Below are positions 8,429 through 17,409 of a stretch of 64,000 nt of DNA, piece by piece (the stretch's first letter is position 1; each line of letters begins with the position of its first letter). Both the position numbers and the translations under genes were made by a program. The notes below the pieces were generated by a model, which was given only the letters and a program-made list of their open reading frames with translations, was not told the origin of the DNA and ran no database searches. This DNA is from CAYMZZ01 sp047600605 (GTDB lineage Bacteria > Bacteroidota > Bacteroidia > Chitinophagales > Chitinophagaceae): contig JASGKK010000002.1 in NCBI GenBank assembly GCA_047600605.1, positions 1,178,001-1,242,000 of the forward strand, in the 5' to 3' direction.

Positions 8429-9823
8429 TCAGAGCAGGGTGCCACTCAGGAACAGGTAGGCGACGGAAAAATAGATAAGCAAACCGGTCACATCGACCAG
8501 GGTGGCTACAAATGGTGTACTGGAGGCCGCAGGGTCGGCTCCCAGTCTTTTCAGTAAAAGTGGCAGCATCGAGCCCATCAGTGACCCCCACATTACAATA
8601 CCAATAAGCGAGCAGCCCACAGTCAGTGCTATGCGCAGGTAATGTTCACCAAAAGTATCGGGAGAAAGGAGGTGCCAGACAAAGATCACTGATATGCCAA
8701 TGGTGCAAAGGGTAGTACCCAATAACAGGCCTGAAAATATTTCGCGTCGCATGATCCGCCACCAGTCACGAATGGTGACTTCGCCCAGCGCCATTGCCTG
8801 GATGATCAATGTGGAAGCCTGTGAGCCGCTATTGCCGCCACTGGAAATGATCAGTGGTATAAAAGTGGCCAGGATCACTACTTTGGCTATCTCGTCTTCG
8901 AATTGCTGCATGGCCGAGATCGTGATCAGTTCTCCGAAAAAAAGAATGATGAGCCAGATAATTCTTTTCTTATAAAGCCGTGCGATAGGCATTTCGATAT
9001 ATGGTTCTTCGAGTGCAGCGGTACCGCCCATTTTCTGCATATCTTCTCCAAATTCTTCAGCAGCTACCCACAGTACGTCGTCAATGGTTACAATACCCAG
9101 CAGCTTATTGCTGTTGCTGACAACAGGCAATGCCACGCGGTTGTTCATCTTGAATACTTCACTCGCCATTTCCTGATCATCATAGGCATGCAGGGCCACC
9201 ACGCGGTCATCCATCAGTTCCTCTACCTTGCGGTCAGGCGGGTTGAGGATAAAATCACGGATGCGGATATCATCCAGCAATTCTCCTTTTTCATTGATCA
9301 CATAGATTACGTTGATGGTCTCACTGTCTTTGCCATACTTGCGGATCGTGGCAAAAACCTCTTCGATGGTATTGTCGGGGTATACATACACATAATCGGG
9401 TGTCATCAGGCGGCCGATGCTGTTTTCGGGATATCCCAGCAGGCTAAGGGTGATCTTGCGTTCTTCCGGATCGAGGAGTTTGATCAGTTCGCGTACAGCA
9501 TTGCTGGGCAGCTCTTCCAGAAAATCGGTACGGTCATCGGCCGGTAATTCATTGAGTAGCGATGCAATGGTATTGGGCGGTAAGGTCTGGATAATTCTTT
9601 TCTGTGTGGGAAATTCAAGGATCTTGAAGACGCTGGCTGCACGGTGTACCGACATATTGGCCACGATCTGACTTTCATAATCAGGGTATTCATATACCAG
9701 GTCAGCTACATCGCTGATGTTCTGATCGTTCAGAAAATCGCGGATATGCAGTTTATCCTCCGTAAGGATGATTGCTTCAAATTGTTCGCGGATCGATAGC
9801 TGTTCTTCTAATTCCTCGGGCAT
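8429..9823 (-). CDS. mgtE: Magnesium transporter MgtE
   Basis: Inner-membrane Mg2+ channel/transporter. The 464-residue protein has the family layout: an N-terminal helical Mg-sensing domain (about 20-130, with LNELPADDRTDFLEELP), two CBS domains (about 130-260, with GIVTIDDVLWV), a connecting helix, and five membrane segments in the last ~180 residues. The pore signature SSGGNSGSQAS and the SSTPFVATLVDVTGLLIYF segment are both intact. It is upstream of glmS on the same strand, with a separate promoter for glmS in the 77-base gap. No M-box-like leader is present upstream; the start lies close to the divergent SET-protein gene. Confidence 0.95.
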   Translation of the reverse strand: MPEELEEQLSIREQFEAIILTEDKLHIRDFLNDQNISDVADLVYEYPDYESQIVANMSVHRAASVFKILEFPTQKRIIQTLPPNTIASLLNELPADDRTDFLEELPSNAVRELIKLLDPEERKITLSLLGYPENSIGRLMTPDYVYVYPDNTIEEVFATIRKYGKDSETINVIYVINEKGELLDDIRIRDFILNPPDRKVEELMDDRVVALHAYDDQEMASEVFKMNNRVALPVVSNSNKLLGIVTIDDVLWVAAEEFGEDMQKMGGTAALEEPYIEMPIARLYKKRIIWLIILFFGELITISAMQQFEDEIAKVVILATFIPLIISSGGNSGSQASTLIIQAMALGEVTIRDWWRIMRREIFSGLLLGTTLCTIGISVIFVWHLLSPDTFGEHYLRIALTVGCSLIGIVMWGSLMGSMLPLLLKRLGADPAASSTPFVATLVDVTGLLIYFSVAYLFLSGTLL

Positions 9824-9923
9824 GCATCAAATTTACGAACTACAGCCTAACAAGGATGAAGCCAGTGTTAAATCACCGGCATATCCATCCTTCATTCTTT
9901 CCGAAATCTTTATTTTCGGGGAT

Positions 9924-10313
9924 ATGATTCTGCCGGATTTATTTGTGGCTCCATCGCCCGGGCGCGACCGGGGTGTATTTACAGCTGTTGATCTGCCCGC
10001 CAATACAGTGATTGAGATCACACCAGTCATTGTCATGTCCGCGGGCAACCGGCAACTGCTCGATCAAACCCTGTTGCACGATTATATTTTTGAATGGCTG
10101 GTAGAAAAAGAAGCGGAGGCCTGCTGTATGGCCCTGGGCTATGTACCGTTGTACAATCACAGGAGTCCGGCCAATTGTGATTATGAAATGGATTTTGCCA
10201 ATCGTCTTATCCGGATCCATACTGTGATGCCTGTAGCTGCCGGTGAAGAATTATTTATCAATTATAATGGGGAATGGGATAATACCGCACCGGTATGGTT
10301 TGATACAAAATAA
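9924..10313 (+). CDS. Small SET domain-containing protein
   Basis: A 129-residue protein that is essentially one SET domain, the protein-lysine methyltransferase fold. Typical features are GRDRGVFTAVDLPANTVIE at the start, the pseudoknot-like LYNHRSPANCDY (NHxxxxN), and AGEELFINYNGEW (ELxxxY) at the end. The longer frame from 9768 overlaps the divergent mgtE start, so ATG 9924 is preferred; it leaves a 100-base gap that can hold both promoters. The substrate is unknown. Bacterial stand-alone SET proteins may methylate host or self proteins; nothing here says which. Confidence 0.8.
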   Translation: MILPDLFVAPSPGRDRGVFTAVDLPANTVIEITPVIVMSAGNRQLLDQTLLHDYIFEWLVEKEAEACCMALGYVPLYNHRSPANCDYEMDFANRLIRIHTVMPVAAGEELFINYNGEWDNTAPVWFDTK

Positions 10314-10314
10314 A

Positions 10315-10336
10315 AAAGCCACCCGAAGGCGGCTTT
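10315..10336. terminator. Bidirectional terminator between convergent genes
   Basis: Hairpin AAAGCCACC-CGAA-GGCGGCTTT with one mismatch. On the minus strand it is followed by TTTTTTATTTT, making it a good terminator for the CHRD lipoprotein gene; on the plus strand it ends the SET gene. Confidence 0.75.
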
Positions 10337-10357
10337 AAAGCTATTTTATTGGTTTGA

Positions 10358-10945
10358 TCAATCAAACCGGATTTGTCCTCTTATTTCACCAAACCAGCGA
10401 TACAGGAATGCACCTGAACCTGAAACGGGCAACATGGTTTTGGTGTGAACGGTTACAAAATAGAGTCCGTTGAGCAGGTCCTGTTGTTTTACTTTCACAC
10501 CATCAACAAGCAATGTACCTGTATAGGAACCTGTAGAAGGGTAAAGGGGTTTGAACGGAGCACTGGTGCCTCCGGTAAATTCCTGCAATACAATATAAGG
10601 AGTGGTCGTGTATGAAGTAGGATTGGCACCAGTAAAGGAGGGATTCAGAACCGGATACCCTACTGGAGCAGGTCCGCAAATACGGATGGCAACCACACTG
10701 TCTGACAAACCAGACCATGTCAGGCTGTAATTAATAATACCCACGCGTTTATCATAGCTGACAGACAGGTTACCGAGTCCGGCGGTCGGACTGGCAACAG
10801 GAGCTACCTGCGCACCTGTGACCGGAATGTCCGATTTGGAATAAGCATTGACTTTATCTTTCTCACTATCCTTTTCGCACGAGGTAATGGTACTGGTCAG
10901 GGCAAGGCAGAGAGAGGCCAGGGCAGTTAGTTTAAACAATTTCAT
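10358..10945 (-). CDS. CHRD domain-like lipoprotein
   Basis: A 195-residue exported lipoprotein: signal peptide MKLFKLTALASLCLALTSTI followed by a TSC lipobox and an acidic/lysine linker. The body fits a CHRD-type (chordin-like) beta domain: a repeated S-x-x-Y-x-x-x-x-G-x-x-x-Y-x-L-x-W-S-G-L pattern, the hallmark G-x-Y-x-G-x-L/V segment (GSYTGTLLVDG), and the ending RWFGEIRGQIRFD. Function in bacteria is unknown. It is monocistronic, with a shared terminator downstream. Confidence 0.75.
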   Translation of the reverse strand: MKLFKLTALASLCLALTSTITSCEKDSEKDKVNAYSKSDIPVTGAQVAPVASPTAGLGNLSVSYDKRVGIINYSLTWSGLSDSVVAIRICGPAPVGYPVLNPSFTGANPTSYTTTPYIVLQEFTGGTSAPFKPLYPSTGSYTGTLLVDGVKVKQQDLLNGLYFVTVHTKTMLPVSGSGAFLYRWFGEIRGQIRFD

Positions 10946-11033
10946 GGTTGCATGATTTGCAGTAAATATAAGAATAAATTGTTTTTAGCCCATTCTGCCC
11001 CTTTTCTTTTGCCATGGCGTTTATAAAATGTTC

Positions 11034-11057
11034 AAAAGCCGGTCCGGGAGCCGGTTT
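11034..11057 (-). terminator. Probable terminator of the PA14-like T9SS gene
   Basis: Read on the minus strand: AAACCGG, loop CTCCCGGA, then CCGG, a bulged C and TTT (a 7-pair stem), running into a short T-run (CTTTTGAAC). It lies 7 bases after the stop codon of the upstream gene. Confidence 0.55.
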
Positions 11058-11063
11058 CAGGGC

Positions 11064-12566
11064 TTATTGTTTTATAAAACGGCCCTGAAAAGGAGGCATA
11101 TCTGCCGTGCTGATCCGGATAAAATAGAGGCCGGGTGTCAGCCGCTCTGTGTGAGTGAATACAGCAGCGATCTGCCCTTTTTCTATCAGGGGAAATAATT
11201 GCTGGTGCCAGATGCGACCATCCGCCCCGGTGATCAGTACTGTAGCCTGCTGCATCCGTTGCGGACTCTGGATATAAAGAGCTTCGGCATGAAGTGTTGT
11301 GGGGAATAAACGGATATTGCTGAAGGCCCCATCTATCCGGGCTATGGGTGAATAGGTAACAGTTCCGCGGGTATCGGTCATCCGCAGGCGATAGAAAAAT
11401 CGCCTGTCTGCCGCATCAGGGTCGGTAAAACGATAAGTAATCCGGTTACTGACCTTTGTACCTTCTGTACCATGGAGAGAACCTATGGCCGAAAACCGGG
11501 TACCATCGCTACTGCGTTCCACTTCAATTTTTACGGGATCACTTTCTCCGCTAAGCTCCCATTTTAATACATTTTGCTGTTGTTCACGATTGGCCGCAAA
11601 TGAAAGCAGGTCGATCTTCAGAATGATATTTGACTGCATTTGAAAGCTGATCCGGTTGTCGCCTCCGTTTTCATAATACTCCAGTACCATATCAGTAAGC
11701 CCGTTGAGATTTATGGAATAGACAGAAGTAGTAAAAGATTGATCACCCCAGCGGTCAATGATCCAGGTAGCACCGCCATCCATACTCAGCCGGTATCCAT
11801 CATCGCCTCCCACTACAAAAGTGTAATTGCCGAAAGGGAAATTTTTGCGTAATCTGAAACGCACACTAAAGGTTTCGGTTTGCACACTGCAATGACTGGT
11901 AGGAAAAAGTGTATTACTGCCGCCAAAATCTTCGTCAAAACTGGCATACCCGGTACTGCCAAGCAGTACCACGCCTTTATAGGTATTGAAATTAGTACCA
12001 TCGTATACATACCCCCGCCAGCGGTCATTGGTGCCATATTCTGCAGTGTTTTCCGATCCTATGCAGGCCGTACCCATCGAAAAGGAAATGCGATTATCGC
12101 CTTCGTTTTCATAAAATTCAAGGACCAGATCATAAGTACCATCAAGGTAGGCAGATGCAGTACTGATTGTATAACCCTGGTCGACCCAGCGGTCGATAAT
12201 CCAGGTGGCACCCCCGTCTATACTCAACCGGTAGCCATCATCGCCACCTACGGTGAATTCATAGCCACCTGCAGCGAAGGTCCTGGTCAGTTTATAGCGG
12301 ACGCTGTAAGTAGAAGTATAGATGGAACATCCATTGGTAGCATAATTGACATTGCCGCCGCCAAATGACTGATCAAATGCCGGATTGCCGGCTGTACCTT
12401 CTGTTACATAGCCGGCATAACCGGTAAAATTTGTATTATCATATACATAACCAATCCAGACATCGCCCGTACCATAACTGACCTGATCGCCCTGCGGAGT
12501 ACATTGAGCGTCGGCGGCAAAACAGGCAATAATGCCAATAAATGACAGGAGTAAAAGTTTCTTCAT
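11064..12566 (-). CDS. T9SS-exported protein with two PA14-like repeats
   Basis: A 500-residue secreted protein with signal peptide MKKLLLLSFIGIIACFAADAQ. Two ~140-residue repeats (about 25-165 and 175-315) share the patterns GYVYDxTNF, FxVRFRLxxxF, VGGDDGYRLSxDGGATWIIDRW and LEYYENGGDNRISFQM, which resemble PA14 domains, known for carbohydrate or adhesion roles. A fibronectin-like domain follows (SFAANREQQQNVLKWELSGE). The C-terminus (FIRISTADMPPFQGRFIKQ) is a type IX sorting domain. Probably a cell-surface glycan-binding or adhesion protein; the ligand is unknown. The two repeats are alike at the protein level, which suggests internal duplication. Confidence 0.8.
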   Translation of the reverse strand: MKKLLLLSFIGIIACFAADAQCTPQGDQVSYGTGDVWIGYVYDNTNFTGYAGYVTEGTAGNPAFDQSFGGGNVNYATNGCSIYTSTYSVRYKLTRTFAAGGYEFTVGGDDGYRLSIDGGATWIIDRWVDQGYTISTASAYLDGTYDLVLEFYENEGDNRISFSMGTACIGSENTAEYGTNDRWRGYVYDGTNFNTYKGVVLLGSTGYASFDEDFGGSNTLFPTSHCSVQTETFSVRFRLRKNFPFGNYTFVVGGDDGYRLSMDGGATWIIDRWGDQSFTTSVYSINLNGLTDMVLEYYENGGDNRISFQMQSNIILKIDLLSFAANREQQQNVLKWELSGESDPVKIEVERSSDGTRFSAIGSLHGTEGTKVSNRITYRFTDPDAADRRFFYRLRMTDTRGTVTYSPIARIDGAFSNIRLFPTTLHAEALYIQSPQRMQQATVLITGADGRIWHQQLFPLIEKGQIAAVFTHTERLTPGLYFIRISTADMPPFQGRFIKQ

Positions 12567-12727
12567 AGTATTGGATTAAGTAATTACACTTAGCAGCCAA
12601 GATAACGGCATATAACTAAGGGTTATTACTTAGTATCCGAATACTTGAGAAATGTCAAACCGAAATGCGTTAAATCAGGTATTCTTACCAGGTAAAAACA
12701 CTTAATTCAACACCGATCTGCATCATA

Positions 12728-15352
12728 TTAGTGAATTTTATTCTTGATTTCCTGCAACTTAAGCAGAGCCTCGACTGGTGTCAACCGGTTAATATCGAGG
12801 TCGGCCAGCGTTTCCCGGATTTCAGAAAAGGTCTCCGAATGGGCATCAAAAATGGACATCTGAAACTGGGGACCGGCCAGTTGTTTTACTTTTTCGGAAG
12901 TGCTTTCGGCCTTTTGTTCCCCTTCGGCAGCGGCATGCATACTTTCCAGTTGGGCCAGTATCTCGTTGGCGCGTTTGATAAGGGAGGGGGGCATGCCGGC
13001 CATCCGCGCTACGTGAATACCAAAACTGTGGGTACTGCCTCCGGGCGCCAGCTTGCGTAAAAAGATGATCTTATTACCCACCTCTTTGTTGGTAATATGA
13101 TAATTCTTAACGCGCGCCAGGCGTTGCTCCAGTTCATTCAGTTCGTGGTAGTGTGTGGCAAAAAGAGTTTTAGGTTGCTGGGCGGCATTATGCAAATGTT
13201 CGGCAATGCTCCAGGCTATGGAAATACCATCGTAGGTAGAAGTACCGCGGCCGATCTCATCGAGCAATACGAGGCTGCGGTTGGTGATATTATTGATAAT
13301 GGAAGCCGTTTCGTTCATTTCCACCATAAAGGTTGATTCACCTCCGCTCAGGTTGTCGGAAGCGCCAACACGGGTGAATATTTTGTCGGTCAGTGAGATG
13401 AGCGCTTCTGTGGCCGGCACAAAACTACCGATATGGGCCATCAGGGTGATCAGTGCCGTCTGGCGCAGCAATGCGCTCTTACCACTCATATTGGGGCCTG
13501 TAAGGATGATGATCTGCTGATCCGTTTTATTTAAAACCAGGTCATTGTTGATATAGGTTTCACCGGCAGGCAGGTGACGCTCAATGACCGGATGCCGTCC
13601 TTCTTTTACGATCCATTCATCACCTTCATGCAATTCAGGCTTTTTATAACGATACTGAATAGCATTGCCGGCAAAACAGCTGAGGCAATCCAGGACGGCA
13701 GCTACATGGCCGTTGTTTTGTAAAGCATTGAGGTATTCCATCAATCCGCTTACCAGATCTTCATACAGTTGTAGTTCGAGTACCAGTATCTTTTCTTCGG
13801 CACCCACGATCTTTTCTTCATAATCCTTCAGTTCTGGTGTAATATACCGCTCGGCATTGGCCAGGGTCTGTTTACGCATCCAGGTCTCCGGCACTTTGTT
13901 TTTGTGCGAATTGGTAACCTCGAGATAATAACCAAATACGTTGTTGAAACCGATCTTGAGTGAACTGATACCAGTGTTTTCGGCTTCCTTGGCCTGCAGG
14001 CGCGCCAGGTATTCCTTACCACTATGAGCTATTTCGCGCAGGCTGTCGAGTTCTGTACTGATGCCGTTGCTGATAACGCCACCTTTGGCGGTAACGGCTG
14101 GGGGATTTTCCATCAGTTCCCGGGCAATTCTTTCTGCGACCTGCGGGCAGGGATGAAGTTTATTTCCCAGTTGTTGGAGATAGGGATTGGCGGCGCTTTC
14201 ACAAAGCTGTTTCAATAAAGCAATCTGCTGCAGGCCACGTCCGAGTTGAGCTACTTCGCGCGGGTTGATCTTGCGCAGCGGTATTTTGGATACCAGGCGT
14301 TCAATATCGCCGCACTGCTTTACTGCCTGACTGATCTGCTGGCGCAGATCTGTTTCGCGGATAAAATATTCGACCAGCGTCAGCCGCTCATTGATCTGCC
14401 GCATATCTTTTAGCGGAAAAACGATCCAGCGTTTGAGCAGCCTTGCGCCCATTGGGGATACGGTATTATCCAGTACACTCAGCAACGTATGATTGCCTTC
14501 GGCATGGCCATATACCAGCTCGAGGTTGCGGATTGTAAAGCGGTCCATCCACAAAAAATCATCACGGTCTATGCGTTGCAGGGAGGTTATATGCTGCAGA
14601 TGCGGATGCTCGGTATCTTTCAGGTAATGGATCACTGCACCGGCCGCAATCAATCCCAGTTGCAGGTCATCTACCCCAAACCCTTTGAGCGAATGGGTTT
14701 GAAAGTGTTTCAGCAGCGTTTCTGTGGCATAGGGCAGGTCAAACAGCCATTCATCCATGGTATAGGTATAGATACGTCCGCCAAACTGCTCCTTGAATTT
14801 TTTCTGATGCTGCCGTTGAAATATTACTTCGGCAGGCCGGAAACTTTGCAACAGTTTATCTGCATATTCGCGGTCGCCCTGGGCCAGAAAAAATTCGCCT
14901 GTTGAAATATCGAGGAAGGCAAGCCCATATTGATCGTCGGTGGTAATATGCAGACCTGCCAGGAAATTATTGCTGTTATGTTCCAGTAGTTTGTCATTTA
15001 CGGCAGTGCCGGGTGTGACCATCTCGGTAACGCCTCTTTTTACCACACCTTTTGCCTGTTTGGGATCCTCCAACTGGTCACAAACGGCTACCCGGTAGCC
15101 AGCCTTAACCAGTTTATGGAGATAGGTGTCAATAGAATGGTGGGGAAAGCCTGCCAGTTCGGAGGCGGCAGCGGCGCCATTATTACGTTTCGTAAGGGTG
15201 ATCCCCAGTACCTGTGAGGCAATAATGGCATCCTGGCCAAAAGTTTCATAAAAATCACCTACACGGAAAAGAAGGATCGCATCGGGGTATTTCTGCTTGA
15301 TTGCCCGGTGCTGCTGCATCATGGGAGTCTCTGATTGATTCGATTTGGCCAT
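12728..15352 (-). CDS. mutS: DNA mismatch repair protein MutS
   Basis: Recognises mismatches and starts methyl-independent repair together with MutL. The 874-residue length is standard. Seen in order: mismatch-binding motif with the Phe-x-Glu triad (GDFYETF, residues 32-38), connector, clamp, and the ABC-type ATPase with Walker A GPNMSGKSALLRQ near residue 617, DNLSGGESTFMVEM (signature), VLLDEIGRGTSTYDG (Walker B) and ATHYHEL. The C-terminal helix-turn-helix for dimerisation is present. Divergent from the DUF4139 gene. Confidence 0.98.
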   Translation of the reverse strand: MAKSNQSETPMMQQHRAIKQKYPDAILLFRVGDFYETFGQDAIIASQVLGITLTKRNNGAAAASELAGFPHHSIDTYLHKLVKAGYRVAVCDQLEDPKQAKGVVKRGVTEMVTPGTAVNDKLLEHNSNNFLAGLHITTDDQYGLAFLDISTGEFFLAQGDREYADKLLQSFRPAEVIFQRQHQKKFKEQFGGRIYTYTMDEWLFDLPYATETLLKHFQTHSLKGFGVDDLQLGLIAAGAVIHYLKDTEHPHLQHITSLQRIDRDDFLWMDRFTIRNLELVYGHAEGNHTLLSVLDNTVSPMGARLLKRWIVFPLKDMRQINERLTLVEYFIRETDLRQQISQAVKQCGDIERLVSKIPLRKINPREVAQLGRGLQQIALLKQLCESAANPYLQQLGNKLHPCPQVAERIARELMENPPAVTAKGGVISNGISTELDSLREIAHSGKEYLARLQAKEAENTGISSLKIGFNNVFGYYLEVTNSHKNKVPETWMRKQTLANAERYITPELKDYEEKIVGAEEKILVLELQLYEDLVSGLMEYLNALQNNGHVAAVLDCLSCFAGNAIQYRYKKPELHEGDEWIVKEGRHPVIERHLPAGETYINNDLVLNKTDQQIIILTGPNMSGKSALLRQTALITLMAHIGSFVPATEALISLTDKIFTRVGASDNLSGGESTFMVEMNETASIINNITNRSLVLLDEIGRGTSTYDGISIAWSIAEHLHNAAQQPKTLFATHYHELNELEQRLARVKNYHITNKEVGNKIIFLRKLAPGGSTHSFGIHVARMAGMPPSLIKRANEILAQLESMHAAAEGEQKAESTSEKVKQLAGPQFQMSIFDAHSETFSEIRETLADLDINRLTPVEALLKLQEIKNKIH

Positions 15353-15391
15353 TTTTTCTTCATTTCAGGCCTGCCCGGCAAGCCATGGCGA

Positions 15392-15399
15392 CAAAAATA
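15392..15399 (-). promoter_or_regulatory. -7 element of the mutS promoter
   Basis: TATTTTTG on the minus strand, a full match to TAnnTTTG, 40 bases before the mutS ATG. I see no good TTTG element at the expected distance upstream. Confidence 0.5.
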
Positions 15400-15455
15400 A
15401 GGAAGTGTTTTGTGTAAGGCAGCTGTAAACGGCATCTGTAGATAAAAACTTACTT

Positions 15456-17150
15456 ATGCGTGTATATCTGTTTTTAATCAGTACTCTTATGGGGCTCAAT
15501 CTGCGGGCGCAGGATACCGTGCGTACCCAGGCCACCATGAATAAAGCCACCGTATATTTTGGCTATGGAGCCGAACTTTCGCACGAAGCAAAAGCCATGG
15601 TATCTGCCACCACCCGCTACATTATCATTGATCAGCTGAGTACCAGTCTCGATGTGGGGAGCTTGCAGGTAAGCTGTCCGGAAGATGTATCTATCCTGTC
15701 ACAACAGTTCCTGTTGTATACACCGCCTTCCGCAGCACCCGTAAAAAGCCGGGAACAACTGCAGGCAGAAGACAGTCTGCGGGCGCTCAACCGCGAAGTG
15801 CTGCGAATGGAAAACAAGATCCAGATAGAACAGGAAACCATGAATAAAACAGGGCTGCTGATAGAAGCCACACTGGGCGGACAGGGAGGTAAGAATGTTA
15901 CCAGTGCCGAAGTGCTCAAACTCGTGGAGTATTACAATGCACGGATTGAAACAGCACGCAATAAGATATTTGGTATGAAAGAACAGGTAACCAGTCTGCA
16001 GGAACAGATCGCAGCCCTGCGCACAAAAATTGATCAAATGAAACAATCAGGGATCAAACAGCCCAAAACCACGGGCCGCCTGATACTGCAGGTATTGAGT
16101 CGCCGTGCAGGACAGATTCCTGTTACCCTTAGTTATTATACACCCCAGGCCGGCTGGACACCTGTATATGATGTGCGGGTAAACTCAAAAACCAATAAAG
16201 TAAAAATGATCTATAAAGCGGCACTCACACAGACCACTGGTCTTGACTGGACGCAAACCCGTCTTTCGCTCAGTACCGGCACACCCAGGTTTGGCGTGAT
16301 GGCTCCTGTACTTACTCCCTGGAACCTGCAGTTGTATGTTCCCGAAATGTATAAAGCCATGCAGGATCGTGCTGCCTATATGAATAGCAGACGTAATCAA
16401 TTACAGAGCTTTTCCAAAGAGAAAGACCTAGCCGAAGTAGTGGTAACCGGCTATGGTACTGACCTCGAGATCAGGCAACTGAATGACACATCACGCTTTA
16501 CCAGTACTATCCAGGACTTTACCACACTTTCGGAGGGGCAGCTCAATACCAATTATGATATCGATCTGCCTTATTCTATCACCAGCGATGGTCAACTGCA
16601 CAGTGTGGCTATTAAGGAAGAGGACGTAAACTGCTTTTTTAAAAACTATGCAGTACCAAGGGTAGATAAGGATGCTTATCTGCTGGCGGAAATTGCTGAT
16701 TGGCAAAACCTGGATCTGCTTCCCGGTGAGGCTAATATTATCATGGACGATACCTATATTGGTAAAACCAGTATTGATCCCAATATCACCACCGATACAC
16801 TTCATCTGTCGCTGGGACGCGATGGCCGCGTAGCCGTGAAACGGTCATTGCTGAAAGAACTGAGTAGCCTGAAATCATCTGGAGGCAATAACCGGCAGAC
16901 ATTTACCTACGAGATCATTGTAAAGAATAATAAATCTACCGATGTAAATCTTTTACTGAAAGATCAGTATCCATTGAGCAGTATCAAAGAAGTAGAAGTA
17001 AAGCTGGATGATGCCGGTGGTGCTATGATCAATGAAGAACTGGGTGTACTTACCTGGAAGCTGGAACTGAAACCCGGCGAAAGCAAAAAGCTCCGGTTCT
17101 CTTACAGTGTAAAGTATCCGAAGGATAAAAAGATCGTGAATTTAAGATAA
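15456..17150 (+). CDS. DUF4139 domain protein (MuiA-like)
   Basis: A 564-residue exported protein of the family often called mucoidy-inhibitor A-like. It has a signal peptide (MRVYLFLISTLMGLNLRAQ), an N-terminal DUF4140-type domain (about 25-110), a long coiled coil (about 115-200), and a C-terminal DUF4139 beta domain (LSYYTPQAGWTPVYDVRV, LDWTQTRLSLSTGTP, LKPGESKKLRFSYSVKYP). Unusual is the short insert LAEVVVTGYGT near residue 325, which looks like the conserved segment between the carboxypeptidase-like domain and plug of SusC proteins. The molecular role of the family is unknown. A terminator follows at 17175. Confidence 0.85.
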   Translation: MRVYLFLISTLMGLNLRAQDTVRTQATMNKATVYFGYGAELSHEAKAMVSATTRYIIIDQLSTSLDVGSLQVSCPEDVSILSQQFLLYTPPSAAPVKSREQLQAEDSLRALNREVLRMENKIQIEQETMNKTGLLIEATLGGQGGKNVTSAEVLKLVEYYNARIETARNKIFGMKEQVTSLQEQIAALRTKIDQMKQSGIKQPKTTGRLILQVLSRRAGQIPVTLSYYTPQAGWTPVYDVRVNSKTNKVKMIYKAALTQTTGLDWTQTRLSLSTGTPRFGVMAPVLTPWNLQLYVPEMYKAMQDRAAYMNSRRNQLQSFSKEKDLAEVVVTGYGTDLEIRQLNDTSRFTSTIQDFTTLSEGQLNTNYDIDLPYSITSDGQLHSVAIKEEDVNCFFKNYAVPRVDKDAYLLAEIADWQNLDLLPGEANIIMDDTYIGKTSIDPNITTDTLHLSLGRDGRVAVKRSLLKELSSLKSSGGNNRQTFTYEIIVKNNKSTDVNLLLKDQYPLSSIKEVEVKLDDAGGAMINEELGVLTWKLELKPGESKKLRFSYSVKYPKDKKIVNLR

Positions 17151-17174
17151 GGGTGAAAAGAAGCAGGTGAAAAG

Positions 17175-17201
17175 AAGGTGGCAGGCTCTGTCACCTTTTT
17201 T
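17175..17201 (+). terminator. Rho-independent terminator
   Basis: AAGGTGGCAG-GCT-CTGTCACCTT followed by a run of T, 25 bases after the DUF4139 stop codon. Confidence 0.8.
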
Positions 17202-17409
17202 ATTGCAGGCAGGTCAAATAGAGGTAAGAGGTGAAGGGGTAATGGTGAAAGGCTGAATGGGTTACTGGATGGCGGGGGTAGCCATTTTACTTAATTAATG
17301 CGCAGTAAAACAGCCAGTTGTAAATGTAAAGAATATGTTAAAGCGATTATTCGAAATTCTTCGTACGAATATTATCGTATTTTAGCGTCTCTAAACCACA
17401 AACTGATAA

